A DNA stretch of 64,000 nt, taken from Burkholderiales bacterium 70-64 (GTDB lineage: Bacteria > Pseudomonadota > Gammaproteobacteria > Burkholderiales > Burkholderiaceae_E). The number at the start of each line of letters is the position of its first letter. Position 1 is the first letter of the stretch. Shown here piece by piece: positions 19,451-28,760 of the stretch. Under the pieces are notes generated by a model that was not told the DNA's origin, did not search any database, and saw only the letters and a program-made list of their open reading frames with translations. The DNA lies in assembly GCA_001898645.1 (NCBI GenBank), contig MKUQ01000004.1, positions 124,001 through 188,000 of the forward strand, read 5' to 3'. The position numbers were made by a program, and so were the translations under genes.

Positions 19451-20424
19451 GCGCCCACCTCGATGCGCGGATCGAGCCAGCTGTAGAGCAGGTCGACCGC
19501 GAGGTTGACCACGACGACGAGCGCGGAGGACATGAACAGGATGCCCATGAGCAGGTTGAGATCGCGCTGGAACAGCGCATCGAAGGCCAGCGTACCCAGG
19601 CCCGGCCAACCGAAGACGACCTCGACCACCACCGATCCGCCGAGGACCGCGCCGAGCTGGACGCCGAACAGGCTCACCAGTGGAAGGATGGCGTTGCGCA
19701 GCACGTGGCGATAGGCCACCTGGCGCTCGTTCAGGCCCTTGGCCTTCGCCGCACGCACGAAGTCCATGCCGTACATCTCGAGCATGGACGCGCGCATCAG
19801 GCGCGTGTAGGTCGAGAGGTAGAACAGCGCGAGCGTGATCGACGGCATGATCAGGTGGCGCGCCACGTCCAGCACCGCCTCCAGCGGGGCCAGGTCCGTG
19901 CCGATGGTCCGCATGCCGCTGCTGGGCAGCAGGTCCAGCTTGACCGACATGAGAACGATGAGCATCAGCCCGAACCAGAACAGCGGCGTCGAATAGCCCA
20001 GCAGCGCGAGCACCGAGATGGTCGAGTCGCGCGCCGAGCCGGGACGGCGCGCCGCGGCGACGCCCAGGACGATGCCCCCGATCAGCGCGATGCCGAGGCT
20101 CGAGAGCATCAGCAGCAGCGTGGCCGGAAAGCGCGAGAGGATCAGGTCCGCCACCGGCTCGTTGTAGCGGAACGAATGTCCCAGGTCGAGCGTGATCATG
20201 GCCTTCAGATAGCGGACCAGGCGCACCGGCAGCGGCTGCTCCAGGCCGTACTTCGCCCGCAGCGCCTGCATGTACAGCTCGTCGCCGGCCGACGATTCTC
20301 CCGCGATGACGTCGACCATGTCCCCGGGCGCCGCGCTGACGATCAGGAAATTGGTGCACGCGATGAGGACGAGCACCAGGAGCGCCTGGAGCGCGCGGCG
20401 GCCCAGGTAGCGCCATGTTTTCAT
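19447..20424 (-). CDS. DppB-like ABC transporter permease
   Basis: Inner-membrane permease of 325 aa with six predicted membrane segments, the APGDMVDVIAGE segment and the LDLGHSFRYNEPV motif usual in DppB/OppB. The EAA-like loop reads FVRAAKAKGLNERQV. It begins the cluster of transport genes after the nitrilase gene, with a 122-bp gap upstream that has no recognisable promoter or terminator. Confidence 0.93.
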   Translation of the reverse strand: MKTWRYLGRRALQALLVLVLIACTNFLIVSAAPGDMVDVIAGESSAGDELYMQALRAKYGLEQPLPVRLVRYLKAMITLDLGHSFRYNEPVADLILSRFPATLLLMLSSLGIALIGGIVLGVAAARRPGSARDSTISVLALLGYSTPLFWFGLMLIVLMSVKLDLLPSSGMRTIGTDLAPLEAVLDVARHLIMPSITLALFYLSTYTRLMRASMLEMYGMDFVRAAKAKGLNERQVAYRHVLRNAILPLVSLFGVQLGAVLGGSVVVEVVFGWPGLGTLAFDALFQRDLNLLMGILFMSSALVVVVNLAVDLLYSWLDPRIEVGA

Positions 20425-20546
20425 CGAATAGGCCCCGTCTGCCTGTTCACGAGCACCCCCTGCCCCCTGCAGCGGGGCAGGCCGGGCGAGCCGCGCATCT
20501 CATTCGTGACCGGCCCGCCGGCGCCTCCGGCGCACGATGCGCCGCG

Positions 20547-21734
20547 TCACTTCTTCTTGCCGTAGTTCGCCGCTTTCCTGATCCGGCTCCTGACCCCTTC
20601 GCTGATGGCATGCGGCTCCCATCCCGGCGGCGGAGTGTAGATGCCGAGATCCACCGCCCGGTTGATGTGATGCTTGGCGATCTCCTTGAACTCGGCTTCG
20701 GTGGGCGGCGCGTCTTCCATGCAGAGGTTCTTCTGATACATGCCGCCCTTCGCGGCCAGCGCGTCGTAGATGACCTTGTATTCCTCGACCCGAATTTCCT
20801 TGGCGAAGCTGATCCAGGGGCTCCTCACGCGGAAGTCGCGCAGGCCATCGATGTCGAAGATGCCGCTGACGAAGCTCTGACCGGTGCCCAGGACCTCGGA
20901 GATGAGGTTGCCGCGGTAGTCGTACATGCGGCTCTGGCCCCAGCTGACCCTGTGGTCGCGCGAGACCTCGGAGGCGCCGCCGCCCCCGGACGTCCGGTAC
21001 CCGTACACATCCGAGGCACAGGTGGAGATGACGTAGGCGGTGTTGAACACCGCGTGGGAGCGGTTCATGACCTCGAACATCCCGTTGCTCAGGTGGGGCT
21101 CCACGAAATTGGGGCGCCAGATGACTTCCGCGCCGTTCAGGGCCAGCCCCCGGGCCGCCTCGGGGAAGCTTCCCTCGGCGCAGATGATGATGCCGAGGTT
21201 GCCGATCTCGGTCTTCGCCACCGGATAGAGCGCCTCGCAGAGCTTGACCGGGTCGTCGCCGTACAGCTCCAGGTAGCGGTCCCAGATGTGGATGGGCTCG
21301 GTCATCTGCTCGACGAGGTTGGCCATCGCCGTCTTGTGATGCTTGAGGATCACCTTCCCGTTGGGATCGATGATGAACCCGATGTTGAAGATCCGGTCCT
21401 TCATCAGCTCGGGATCCCGCGCCTGCATCTGGCCCATCAGGTAGAAGTTGCCGTCCTTGCAGAGCTTGCCCAGGAACTCGGTCTCCGGACCCTCGATGTC
21501 CGGCGCCCAGTCCCGGTAGGCCTTCAGGTGCTGTTCGTTCCCGCCCGCCCACGACGCCCAGCCGCCGATCGCGCCTTCGGTCAGGGTCACCAGCCTGACC
21601 GGGAGATCCATTTCGGCGTACCGGATGGCACGGCTGATGTTGAAGGCCAGGCCGTCCAGGTTCTTCTTGCAGTCCGCCCTCGTATAAGCCGTCCAGATGT
21701 CGCTCTGAACCCCTACCGCACCGTATTGCAGCAT
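20547..21734 (-). CDS. Nitrilase-superfamily carbon-nitrogen hydrolase (amidase-like)
   Basis: Hydrolase of 395 aa. The Glu-Lys-Cys triad is recognisable: Glu in VTLTEGAIGG, Lys in KHHKTAM, Cys in IIICAEGSFPEAARG. The overall pattern is nearer aliphatic amidases and related branches than true nitrilases, with a C-terminal extension ending in a basic KAANYGKKK. It would hydrolyse an amide, carbamoyl or nitrile bond. The ATG at 21734 is chosen because AGGAG lies 7 bases upstream; an ATG at 21758 has no comparable site. Lying between the binding-protein and permease genes, it probably processes the imported compound. The catalytic specificity is unknown. Confidence 0.86.
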   Translation of the reverse strand: MLQYGAVGVQSDIWTAYTRADCKKNLDGLAFNISRAIRYAEMDLPVRLVTLTEGAIGGWASWAGGNEQHLKAYRDWAPDIEGPETEFLGKLCKDGNFYLMGQMQARDPELMKDRIFNIGFIIDPNGKVILKHHKTAMANLVEQMTEPIHIWDRYLELYGDDPVKLCEALYPVAKTEIGNLGIIICAEGSFPEAARGLALNGAEVIWRPNFVEPHLSNGMFEVMNRSHAVFNTAYVISTCASDVYGYRTSGGGGASEVSRDHRVSWGQSRMYDYRGNLISEVLGTGQSFVSGIFDIDGLRDFRVRSPWISFAKEIRVEEYKVIYDALAAKGGMYQKNLCMEDAPPTEAEFKEIAKHHINRAVDLGIYTPPPGWEPHAISEGVRSRIRKAANYGKKK

Positions 21735-21790
21735 TCCGCCACTCCTGTTGGTACACATCTTTCGAAGCCGGCCGCCGGACCTTCGCCGCG

Positions 21791-23398
21791 TCAGCCGCGC
21801 CGCAGGTTGACGAAGCCCCCGTACACGCCCTCGATGTCCTCGACGAGCCCGTGCAGCTGCGTGTTGTAGACCGTCGTGAGGTCGTCGTTGACGGTGGGGA
21901 TGATCGGCAGGTCCTTCATCGCCAGCGCCTGCATCGTGTTGAAGAGCTCGCGCCGCTTGGCCGTGTCGGCCTCCGACTGCGCGGCCTCCAGGATCCGGTC
22001 CATCTCGGCGCTCGTGTAGCCGGAGCCGTTGGTGAACGGAACCCCCTTGCGGATGTTCTTCGACCAGAACATCCGCTGCACCCCGATCGTCGGGTCCGGC
22101 ATGTTGAAGATCCCGTACGACGTCGTCTGGTAGCTGTTGTCGCCCCAGACGCGACGCTGGAACGTGGCCGCGTCGCTCATCCGGATCTCGACCTCGACCC
22201 CGATCTGCCGCATGGCTTGCTTGAAGTACTCGGGAAAGCGCCGTTGCTGCTCCGTGTAGGTGGCCGGATCGTGCGTGATGCGCATCCGCACCCCGCCGGC
22301 CTTGCGCGGGAAGCCGGCGGCATCCAGCAGCGCCTCGGCCTTCTTCGGGTCGTGCGGATACTTCGGCACGTCGGGGGTGTAGAACCTCGACAGGCGGCGC
22401 GAGATCGGCCCGGTGGCCGGCGAGGCATAGCCGAACCAGATGTTCTTGACGATGAACTCGCGATCGATCGCGTGGGCGAACGCCTGGCGCACCCGCACAT
22501 CCTGAAACAGCGGGTCGCGCATGTTGAACTCGAAATAGTGCATCGCCCCGAACAGCGCGTAGCCGTCGGTCGTGACCGCGAGGTTCGGGAGCTTGCCGAT
22601 CCTGGAGAGATCCGCCAGCGGGACCGGGTTTGCGCCGCCCACGTCCGCTTCGCCGGCCTCCAGCGCCACCGCCCGCGAGCCGGCGTCGGGAATGAAGCGC
22701 GCGATCACGGTCTCGAACGCCGGGTGCCCCTTGACCCAGTAGTCCGGGTTGCGCGCCAGCCGCACGAACCTGCCGCGCTGCCACTCGACGAACTTGAACG
22801 GCCCCGTGCCGACCGGCGCATTGTTGAGCGGGCTGGCCGCCGGATCGCCCTTCTCGTACAGGTGCTTGGGCAGCATCGGCGACTCGGACGCCGACAGCGC
22901 CGCCATGATGTAGGCCGAGGGCTTGGCCAGGCGCAGCACCGCCGTCAGCCGATCGGGCGTCTCGACGGCGGCCACGTTGGCGAATGTCGCGCGGCCGCGC
23001 GGATGGTGCTTCTTCAGGATCTCCTCGAACGTGTACTTCACGTCCGCCGAGGTGAACGGCGCGCCGTCGTGCCACTTCACGCCGTCGCGCAGCTTGAACG
23101 TCATCGAAAGACCGTCCGGCGCCACCTCCCAGCTCGTCGCCAGCGACGGCATCGGCTCGAAGTCCTTCGAGTAGGCGACCAGCCCCTCCAGCATCTTCGA
23201 GGAGATCTGCTGGACCTGGTGCGCGCTGTTGAATGCCGTGTTCAGCAGCGGCGGCTCCGGGGTCAGCACCCAGTTCAGCGTGCTGCTCGAGCGCCCCTGC
23301 GCCATCGCCGCCCGGGCCAGCATGCCCGAGCCGGCGAGGCTCGCACAGACCCCTGCGCCGCCGAGAAGCTTGAGCTTGTCGCGATGACTGATCTTCAT
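21791..23398 (-). CDS. Periplasmic substrate-binding protein, SBP family 5 (DppA/OppA-like)
   Basis: Extracytoplasmic binding protein of 535 aa for the adjacent ABC importer. The N-terminal signal ends near ARAAMA and carries HRDKLKLL, a Tat-like motif in which the first arginine is replaced by histidine. Family landmarks: TWNVLTPE-like start (LNWVLTPEPP), SWEVAPDGLSMTFKLRDGVKWHDG, VGTGPFKFVEW, and VRQAFAHAIDRE. Family 5 proteins bind peptides, opines, nickel and various amides. The ATG at 23398 has GAGG just upstream and is preferred over the ATG at 23413. First gene of the minus-strand operon. Confidence 0.93.
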   Translation of the reverse strand: MKISHRDKLKLLGGAGVCASLAGSGMLARAAMAQGRSSSTLNWVLTPEPPLLNTAFNSAHQVQQISSKMLEGLVAYSKDFEPMPSLATSWEVAPDGLSMTFKLRDGVKWHDGAPFTSADVKYTFEEILKKHHPRGRATFANVAAVETPDRLTAVLRLAKPSAYIMAALSASESPMLPKHLYEKGDPAASPLNNAPVGTGPFKFVEWQRGRFVRLARNPDYWVKGHPAFETVIARFIPDAGSRAVALEAGEADVGGANPVPLADLSRIGKLPNLAVTTDGYALFGAMHYFEFNMRDPLFQDVRVRQAFAHAIDREFIVKNIWFGYASPATGPISRRLSRFYTPDVPKYPHDPKKAEALLDAAGFPRKAGGVRMRITHDPATYTEQQRRFPEYFKQAMRQIGVEVEIRMSDAATFQRRVWGDNSYQTTSYGIFNMPDPTIGVQRMFWSKNIRKGVPFTNGSGYTSAEMDRILEAAQSEADTAKRRELFNTMQALAMKDLPIIPTVNDDLTTVYNTQLHGLVEDIEGVYGGFVNLRRG

Positions 23399-23562
23399 GC
23401 CGTCCTCTTTCATCGTGGGTTTCCGTTGAGGTGAGACTTGGCGCCCGGTGGGAGACCATCGATGCCCCGCCGGGCCATTGAGCACATCAGGGCCTCTTTG
23501 CCGCCAGATCGTCCGCAAGCGTCGCGAAACGGCGGCGCTTCACTGCAGGGTGATCCATATAA

Positions 23563-23578
23563 TGGAAATGCTGTTCTG
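23563..23578. promoter_or_regulatory. Candidate IclR-type operator (copy 2)
   Basis: TGGAAA-TGCT-GTTCTG, about 165 bases before the start of the binding-protein gene. It matches the element at 7991-8006 at 11 of 12 arm positions with the same 4-bp spacing. A TTATAT or CATTAT sequence on the minus strand just downstream could be a -10 box. Two copies, one ahead of each operon of the island, argue for shared control. Confidence 0.58.
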
Positions 23579-23582
23579 CACT

Positions 23583-23608
23583 TTGACACAATAGAAATCT
23601 AGTGTCAA
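23583..23608. promoter_or_regulatory. 26-bp inverted repeat upstream of importer operon
   Basis: TTGACAC (23583-23589) and GTGTCAA (23602-23608) form a perfect 7-bp inverted repeat with a 12-bp AT-rich spacer. Each arm contains TTGACA reading inward, so it may hold -35 elements as well as a regulator site. It lies 4 bases from the candidate operator. Confidence 0.45.
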
Positions 23609-23808
23609 CGAGGGATCGGGCACGGGGCGCCGATCGCCCGCCGGGCCTCTTCGGACCGGCCGGTGCCTGTGCAGGGGGGCGCCCTGCCGCGAACGGGGAG
23701 CCGGCCGGAAACCGGCCGGAGGTGGATGAAGAGCGGGCTCGGAAAGGCCGATCGGCTCGACCGGGCGTCGTCGATCGTGCGGGAGCGTCTACGCCGACGT
23801 GGAAATGA

Positions 23809-23841
23809 AACAGCCGGCGCGATTGCTCGCTGCCGGCTGTT
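23809..23841 (-). terminator. Probable intrinsic terminator of the initiator tRNA gene
   Basis: AACAGCCGGC (23809-23818) and GCCGGCTGTT (23832-23841) form a perfect 10-bp stem with a 13-base loop. On the minus strand it is followed by a T-rich TTTCATTTCC. It begins 10 bases after the tRNA 3' end. Confidence 0.75.
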
Positions 23842-23849
23842 CTCTGGGT

Positions 23850-23928
<79 letters not shown>

Positions 23929-23941
23929 TCTGGAATCAAAA

Positions 23942-23971
23942 ATTATACCTGGGAACGCCGCTTCCTCGCAA
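23942..23971 (-). promoter_or_regulatory. Promoter of the initiator tRNA gene
   Basis: On the minus strand, TTGCGA (23966-23971) is 18 bp upstream of a perfect TATAAT (23942-23947). The -10 box ends 14 bases before the tRNA 5' end, so transcription would start a few bases before the mature tRNA. Confidence 0.75.
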
Positions 23972-24052
23972 GCTCGCGCCGTCCGCCTCAGCGGCGCGGC
24001 GCCCGACTCCTCTACACTGCCCGCTCGCCGAACTCCCCCATCGCTCCGACCT

Positions 24053-24733
24053 ATGCCCATGCATCCGCTACCGCTCCTCTCGCTGCTCGAGGCGAGGGTG
24101 CTCGCCGTGCTCGTCGAGAAGGAGAGCACGGTGCCCGACACCTACCCGATGTCGCTCAATGCGCTCACCGCCGGGTGCAACCAGAAGACCAGCCGGCATC
24201 CGGTGATCTCCGCGTCCGAGGCCGAGGTTCAGGCGGCGCTCGACGGCCTGAGGCGGCTGTCGCTGGCGATCGAGTCGAGCGGCGGGCGGGTGATGCGCTA
24301 CGCGCACAACGCGCGGCGCGTGCTCGACATCCCGTCGGAGTCGGTGGCGCTGCTCGCGACGCTGGTGCTGCGCGGGCCGCAGACCGCGGCCGAGCTGCGG
24401 GTCAACTGCGAGCGGCTGCACCGATTCGCCGACGCCTCGTCGGTGGAGGCTTTCCTGCGCGAGCTGGCGGCCCGGGATGCCGGCGCGCTGGTCGTCGAGC
24501 TGCCGCGCCAGCCGGGCGCGCGCGAGACGCGCTGGGCGAGCCTGCTGTGCGGCCCGCCGGCGCAGGAAGCGGCCGGGTCCGCGCCGATGGCACCGGCCGC
24601 TGCGGCCGGCGGCGAGGCGCCGCCCGACAGGCTGGCGGCGCTCGAAGCCGAGGTGGCCAGGCTGGGCGGCGAGCTGCGATCGCTCGAGGCCGCCGTCGCG
24701 CAGCTGCGCGACGCGCTGGGTGTCGGATCCTGA
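24053..24733 (+). CDS. YceH-family protein (DUF480)
   Basis: A 226-aa cytosolic protein of the YceH family. Landmarks: LLEARVLAVLVEKE, YPMSLNALTAGCNQKTSR, and LVLRGPQTAAELR, which form the two winged-helix-like domains. The C-terminal 30 residues form a predicted coiled coil (RLAALEAEVARLGGEL). An ATG at 24053 or 24059 could be the start, differing by two residues; neither has a strong ribosome-binding site. The family is widespread and of unknown function. It is followed after 67 bp by the AAA+ protease gene and may be cotranscribed with it. Confidence 0.88.
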   Translation: MPMHPLPLLSLLEARVLAVLVEKESTVPDTYPMSLNALTAGCNQKTSRHPVISASEAEVQAALDGLRRLSLAIESSGGRVMRYAHNARRVLDIPSESVALLATLVLRGPQTAAELRVNCERLHRFADASSVEAFLRELAARDAGALVVELPRQPGARETRWASLLCGPPAQEAAGSAPMAPAAAAGGEAPPDRLAALEAEVARLGGELRSLEAAVAQLRDALGVGS

Positions 24734-24800
24734 TGGATGTCGGCTCCTGACAGCCGGGGTATGATTTCCCGGACCCGCACCGCTGTCAGGGATATCACCC

Positions 24801-26957
24801 ATGAGCAGCAATCTCCCGAAGAATTTCCCCGGCCGCCCGGCTTCGGCGGCAGCCTCGTCGCCGGGCGAGGCGGGGGCCGGCTCGCTGCCGAAGAACTTCA
24901 CCCCCGAGATGGCGCTCGCGGCCGCGGCGCTGCAGTCCACGGTCGCGGCCGGCGGCGCACCGGCGCAGCAGGGCACGCCGGTGCAGCAGGGCGTGGCCGC
25001 GGAGCAGGCGGGCAACGGGTCCGCGTCCGGCCCCGAGGTCACGCGGGCGGAGATCGCCGGCTACTTCGCACAGCGCATCGTCGAGCTGCGTGACGCGCTG
25101 CGCGGCGCTTCGGTGCGGCCGCGCCTGTACGCGATCGAGTTTCCCTTCGTCGATTTCGAGCGCGACGTCGCCTACGTGCTGGCGCGCGGGCTCGACGCCG
25201 CGCTGGCGGCCGGCGGCGTGCCGGCCGGCGAGGACGAGCCGCAGCGCCCGCTGGTGGTGGTCGATCGCGAGGTCGAGACGGCGCAGGAGCTCGAGCGCAT
25301 CGTGCGCTTCATCAACCACGGTCAGGACGCCTACGTGCTGTGCACGCGCGTCTGGCAGCTGCCGGATGCGATCATCGACCTGGTCGACGCGACGGTTGCC
25401 GTCCCGCGTTTCGACCCGCTGAGCTTCGCTGCGGCCTGCGTCGACTTCTACGAGCTGGCGGCCCCGCCCGTGCTCGGCGAGGGTGCGGGCGGCTTCTTCG
25501 CGCGCCTGGTCGGGGCGCGCGATTCCGGCGCCGACGTCGAGTGGGTGCACAACGTGGTGCCGCGCGACTTCCTGCTCAACAGCCAGGTGCCGCACGAGGC
25601 CGTCGTGGCCGCGGTGCGCGAGTCGGTGCTGCGGCGCCTGCGCCGCTACGCCACCGACGACGCGTTCGACTTCGCCGACCTCGCCGGCATGGACGAGGCA
25701 CACGAGTGGGCCCGCGGCTTGATCGACGAGGTCCGGCTGGCGCGCGCCGGCTCGATCTCCTGGGGCGAAGTGAGCGCGCGCGTGATCCTGCTGGGCGCGC
25801 GCGGGGTCGGCAAGACCACGCTGGCGCGGGCGATCGCCAAGGCGGCCGGCCTGCGCTATGTCGAGGCCTCGGCGAGCGCCTGGGCGCCCTCGGAAGACGA
25901 CGCCGGTGCCGGCTGGGCGCGCATGAACGCGCAGTTCCAGGAGGCGATCGCCGCCGCGCCGGCGCTGTTTTTCGTCGACGACGTCGACGTGTTCGCGCAC
26001 GCGCCGTGGTCGGGCATGCTGCCGGCCTTCCTCGCGGCGTTGAAGGGGCTGGTGCCCGAGGATCGCGTGGTCGTGGTCGCGGGTGCGCAGTCGGCCGAGG
26101 GCGTGCGCTTCGAGCTGCGCCGCCCGGGCGCGCTCGAGACGCTGCTCGTCATGCCCCAGCCGAATTCGCAGGCGCTCGCGAAGATGTACGAGGTGATGCT
26201 CCGGCGCAGCGGCAGCAGCCTGACGCAGGACGATCTCGAGCACGTCGGGCTGCTCTCTCTCGGCATGGGCGGGCGCGAGGTGGAGCTGGTGGTGCGCCGC
26301 GCGCTGCGGCGCGCGCGCAAGGACAACGGCCGCGCTGTCTCCAGGGACGACCTGGCGCAGGCCATCATCCAGGAGCGCCTGGGCCCGGAATCGCAGAGCC
26401 GCCGCCTGATGGCCGAGGACGAGCTGCGCAATACCGCCTACCACGAGGCCGGCCACGCGATCCTGGAGATGATGCGCGCGCGCGGACCGCGCCTGAGGTA
26501 TGCCAGCATCATCCCGCGCGAGAACGGCACGCTCGGCTTCGTTATGCCCGGCGTGGACGAGTCGCGCAGCTCCGAGACGCGGCGCGACATCATGGACTCG
26601 GTGCGCGCGCTGCTCGCCGGGCGCGCCGCCGAGGAGGTGTTCGCCGGACCCGAGGCCGTGACCTCCGGCTGCAGCAACGATCTCTGGAAGGCCACCCGGT
26701 ACCTGCAGCATCTGATGACGCGCAGCGGCTTCCAGGGCCTGCTGTTCCTCGAGCGGCGCTTCGAGGATGCGCCCGAGCTGCGCGAGCGCGCGGAGGCCAT
26801 CCTGCAGGCCGAGTACGCCGAGGTGGTCGCCCTGCTGCAGCGCCACCGCCCGCTGCTCGACCGCGTGGCGGGCCTGCTGCTCGAGCGCCAGGAGGTCTCG
26901 GGCGACGAGCTCGCGCGCGTCGTCGAGGAGTATCGCGCCTGCCAACCACTCGCATAG
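24801..26957 (+). CDS. Soluble FtsH-like AAA+ ATPase with M41-type zinc peptidase domain
   Basis: A 718-aa protein. Residues 1-80 are Ala/Gly/Gln-rich, 80-290 form an unrecognised domain, 290-480 an AAA+ module and 500-715 an M41 peptidase. The zinc site is intact: HEAGH at 548-552 and Asp627 in SGCSND. There is no transmembrane segment, unlike FtsH. The ATPase part has Walker A GARGVGKT (332-339), but Walker B reads FFVDDVD (391-396, Asp for the usual Glu). The RPGRFDR arginine region is RPGALET (441-447), the FVG pore motif is absent, and the sensor-1 Asn region reads AGAQS. Probably a cytosolic protease with reduced or altered ATP use. It is followed closely by a YbjN-like partner gene. 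Confidence 0.85.
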   Translation: MSSNLPKNFPGRPASAAASSPGEAGAGSLPKNFTPEMALAAAALQSTVAAGGAPAQQGTPVQQGVAAEQAGNGSASGPEVTRAEIAGYFAQRIVELRDALRGASVRPRLYAIEFPFVDFERDVAYVLARGLDAALAAGGVPAGEDEPQRPLVVVDREVETAQELERIVRFINHGQDAYVLCTRVWQLPDAIIDLVDATVAVPRFDPLSFAAACVDFYELAAPPVLGEGAGGFFARLVGARDSGADVEWVHNVVPRDFLLNSQVPHEAVVAAVRESVLRRLRRYATDDAFDFADLAGMDEAHEWARGLIDEVRLARAGSISWGEVSARVILLGARGVGKTTLARAIAKAAGLRYVEASASAWAPSEDDAGAGWARMNAQFQEAIAAAPALFFVDDVDVFAHAPWSGMLPAFLAALKGLVPEDRVVVVAGAQSAEGVRFELRRPGALETLLVMPQPNSQALAKMYEVMLRRSGSSLTQDDLEHVGLLSLGMGGREVELVVRRALRRARKDNGRAVSRDDLAQAIIQERLGPESQSRRLMAEDELRNTAYHEAGHAILEMMRARGPRLRYASIIPRENGTLGFVMPGVDESRSSETRRDIMDSVRALLAGRAAEEVFAGPEAVTSGCSNDLWKATRYLQHLMTRSGFQGLLFLERRFEDAPELRERAEAILQAEYAEVVALLQRHRPLLDRVAGLLLERQEVSGDELARVVEEYRACQPLA

Positions 26958-26971
26958 ATGGAGACACCGCC

Positions 26972-27430
26972 ATGGAATTCCGCAACGAGATGCAGAAGAA
27001 CGTCTACATCATGGTGGCGAGCTGGTTCGAGCCCGAGCTGCAAAGCGGCGCGATCCAGCGCTACGAGGACCAGCCGGCCTTCTTCGCGCGCGGCGGCAGC
27101 GCCGGCATCCGGATCTCGATCCTTCCCTACGGCGATGACGAGGCGGTGATCAACGTCCTGGCCACGGTGGTCAAGGGGGCCAGCCTCACGCCCGAGCTGA
27201 TGGGCTTCCTGCTGACCACCAACCGCGACAGCTGCTGGTTCGGCGCCTTCGGCTTCGACGGCAAGAGCGACACCGTCACGTTCGAGCATTCGATCGTCGG
27301 CTCGACCTGCGACCGCAAGGAGCTGCAGACCTCGATGGTCGCGGTGCTCGGCGCGGCGGACAAATACGACGACATGATCGTCGCCAAGTTCGGCGGCAAG
27401 AGCCTGCGCGCGCGCGAGTCGGGGCAGTAA
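26972..27430 (+). CDS. YbjN/CesT-like small protein
   Basis: A 152-aa protein whose alternating strands and helices suggest the YbjN/type III-secretion-chaperone-like fold: [38 protein letters not shown] and [17 protein letters not shown]. It has no signal peptide or membrane segment. It starts 14 bp after the AAA+ protease gene, so the two are surely cotranscribed. Proteins of this fold often act as chaperones or adaptors, so it may deliver substrates to the protease; that is inference. The ATG at 26972 is preceded by a GGAGA sequence. Confidence 0.7.
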   Translation: MEFRNEMQKNVYIMVASWFEPELQSGAIQRYEDQPAFFARGGSAGIRISILPYGDDEAVINVLATVVKGASLTPELMGFLLTTNRDSCWFGAFGFDGKSDTVTFEHSIVGSTCDRKELQTSMVAVLGAADKYDDMIVAKFGGKSLRARESGQ

Positions 27431-27758
27431 GGGACGGGCGCCGCGGGTCGCGGCGCCTTCGTGTATCATCGCCGGTGTCGTCGATGCGGGTGGTGTGAAT
27501 TCCCGCGCGGCGGCGCGAGGGCTGCCGTCAAGACCGCGGCCTCGCGCTCGAACACGACGCACCGGTACGGCGGCGTCGCCGCGTGAAGCCGTCCGATCCG
27601 ATACCCGGCTGTCGAGAACCTGCCGTCCTCGTGGAGCGAGGCCTGGCCGGTTCGCAGCATGGGAGGCCGTGCCAGCGGGCACGGCGAAATGCCCGTTCGA
27701 CCGTTTTCGCACGAGTCGCGCCGATGAGCGCCTGCCAGCGCCGATCCGTATCGTTCCG
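27431..27758. other. 328-bp gap between the ybjN-like gene and scpB
   Basis: Begins with the terminator-like hairpin at 27437-27457. The rest is GC-rich and has several short open frames without a ribosome-binding site or any family likeness. A 64-codon frame on the minus strand (27466-27660) is the largest. I find no RNA gene. The promoter of scpB must lie here but is not evident. Confidence 0.5.
27437..27457 (+). terminator. Terminator-like hairpin after the ybjN-like gene
   Basis: GGCGCCGC (27437-27444) pairs with GCGGCGCC (27450-27457) around a 5-base loop, 6 bases after the stop codon. The downstream T-tract is weak (TTCGTGT), so termination efficiency is uncertain. Confidence 0.5.
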
Positions 27759-28721
<963 letters not shown>

Positions 28722-28760
28722 ACGTCCGAGTCCTCATCACCGAACTCAACGAGGATCTTC

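Noticed and set aside
27466-27660. A 64-codon minus-strand frame between the ybjN-like gene and scpB
   Set aside because: No ribosome-binding site, no family likeness, and opposite to all neighbouring transcription. Could not be supported.
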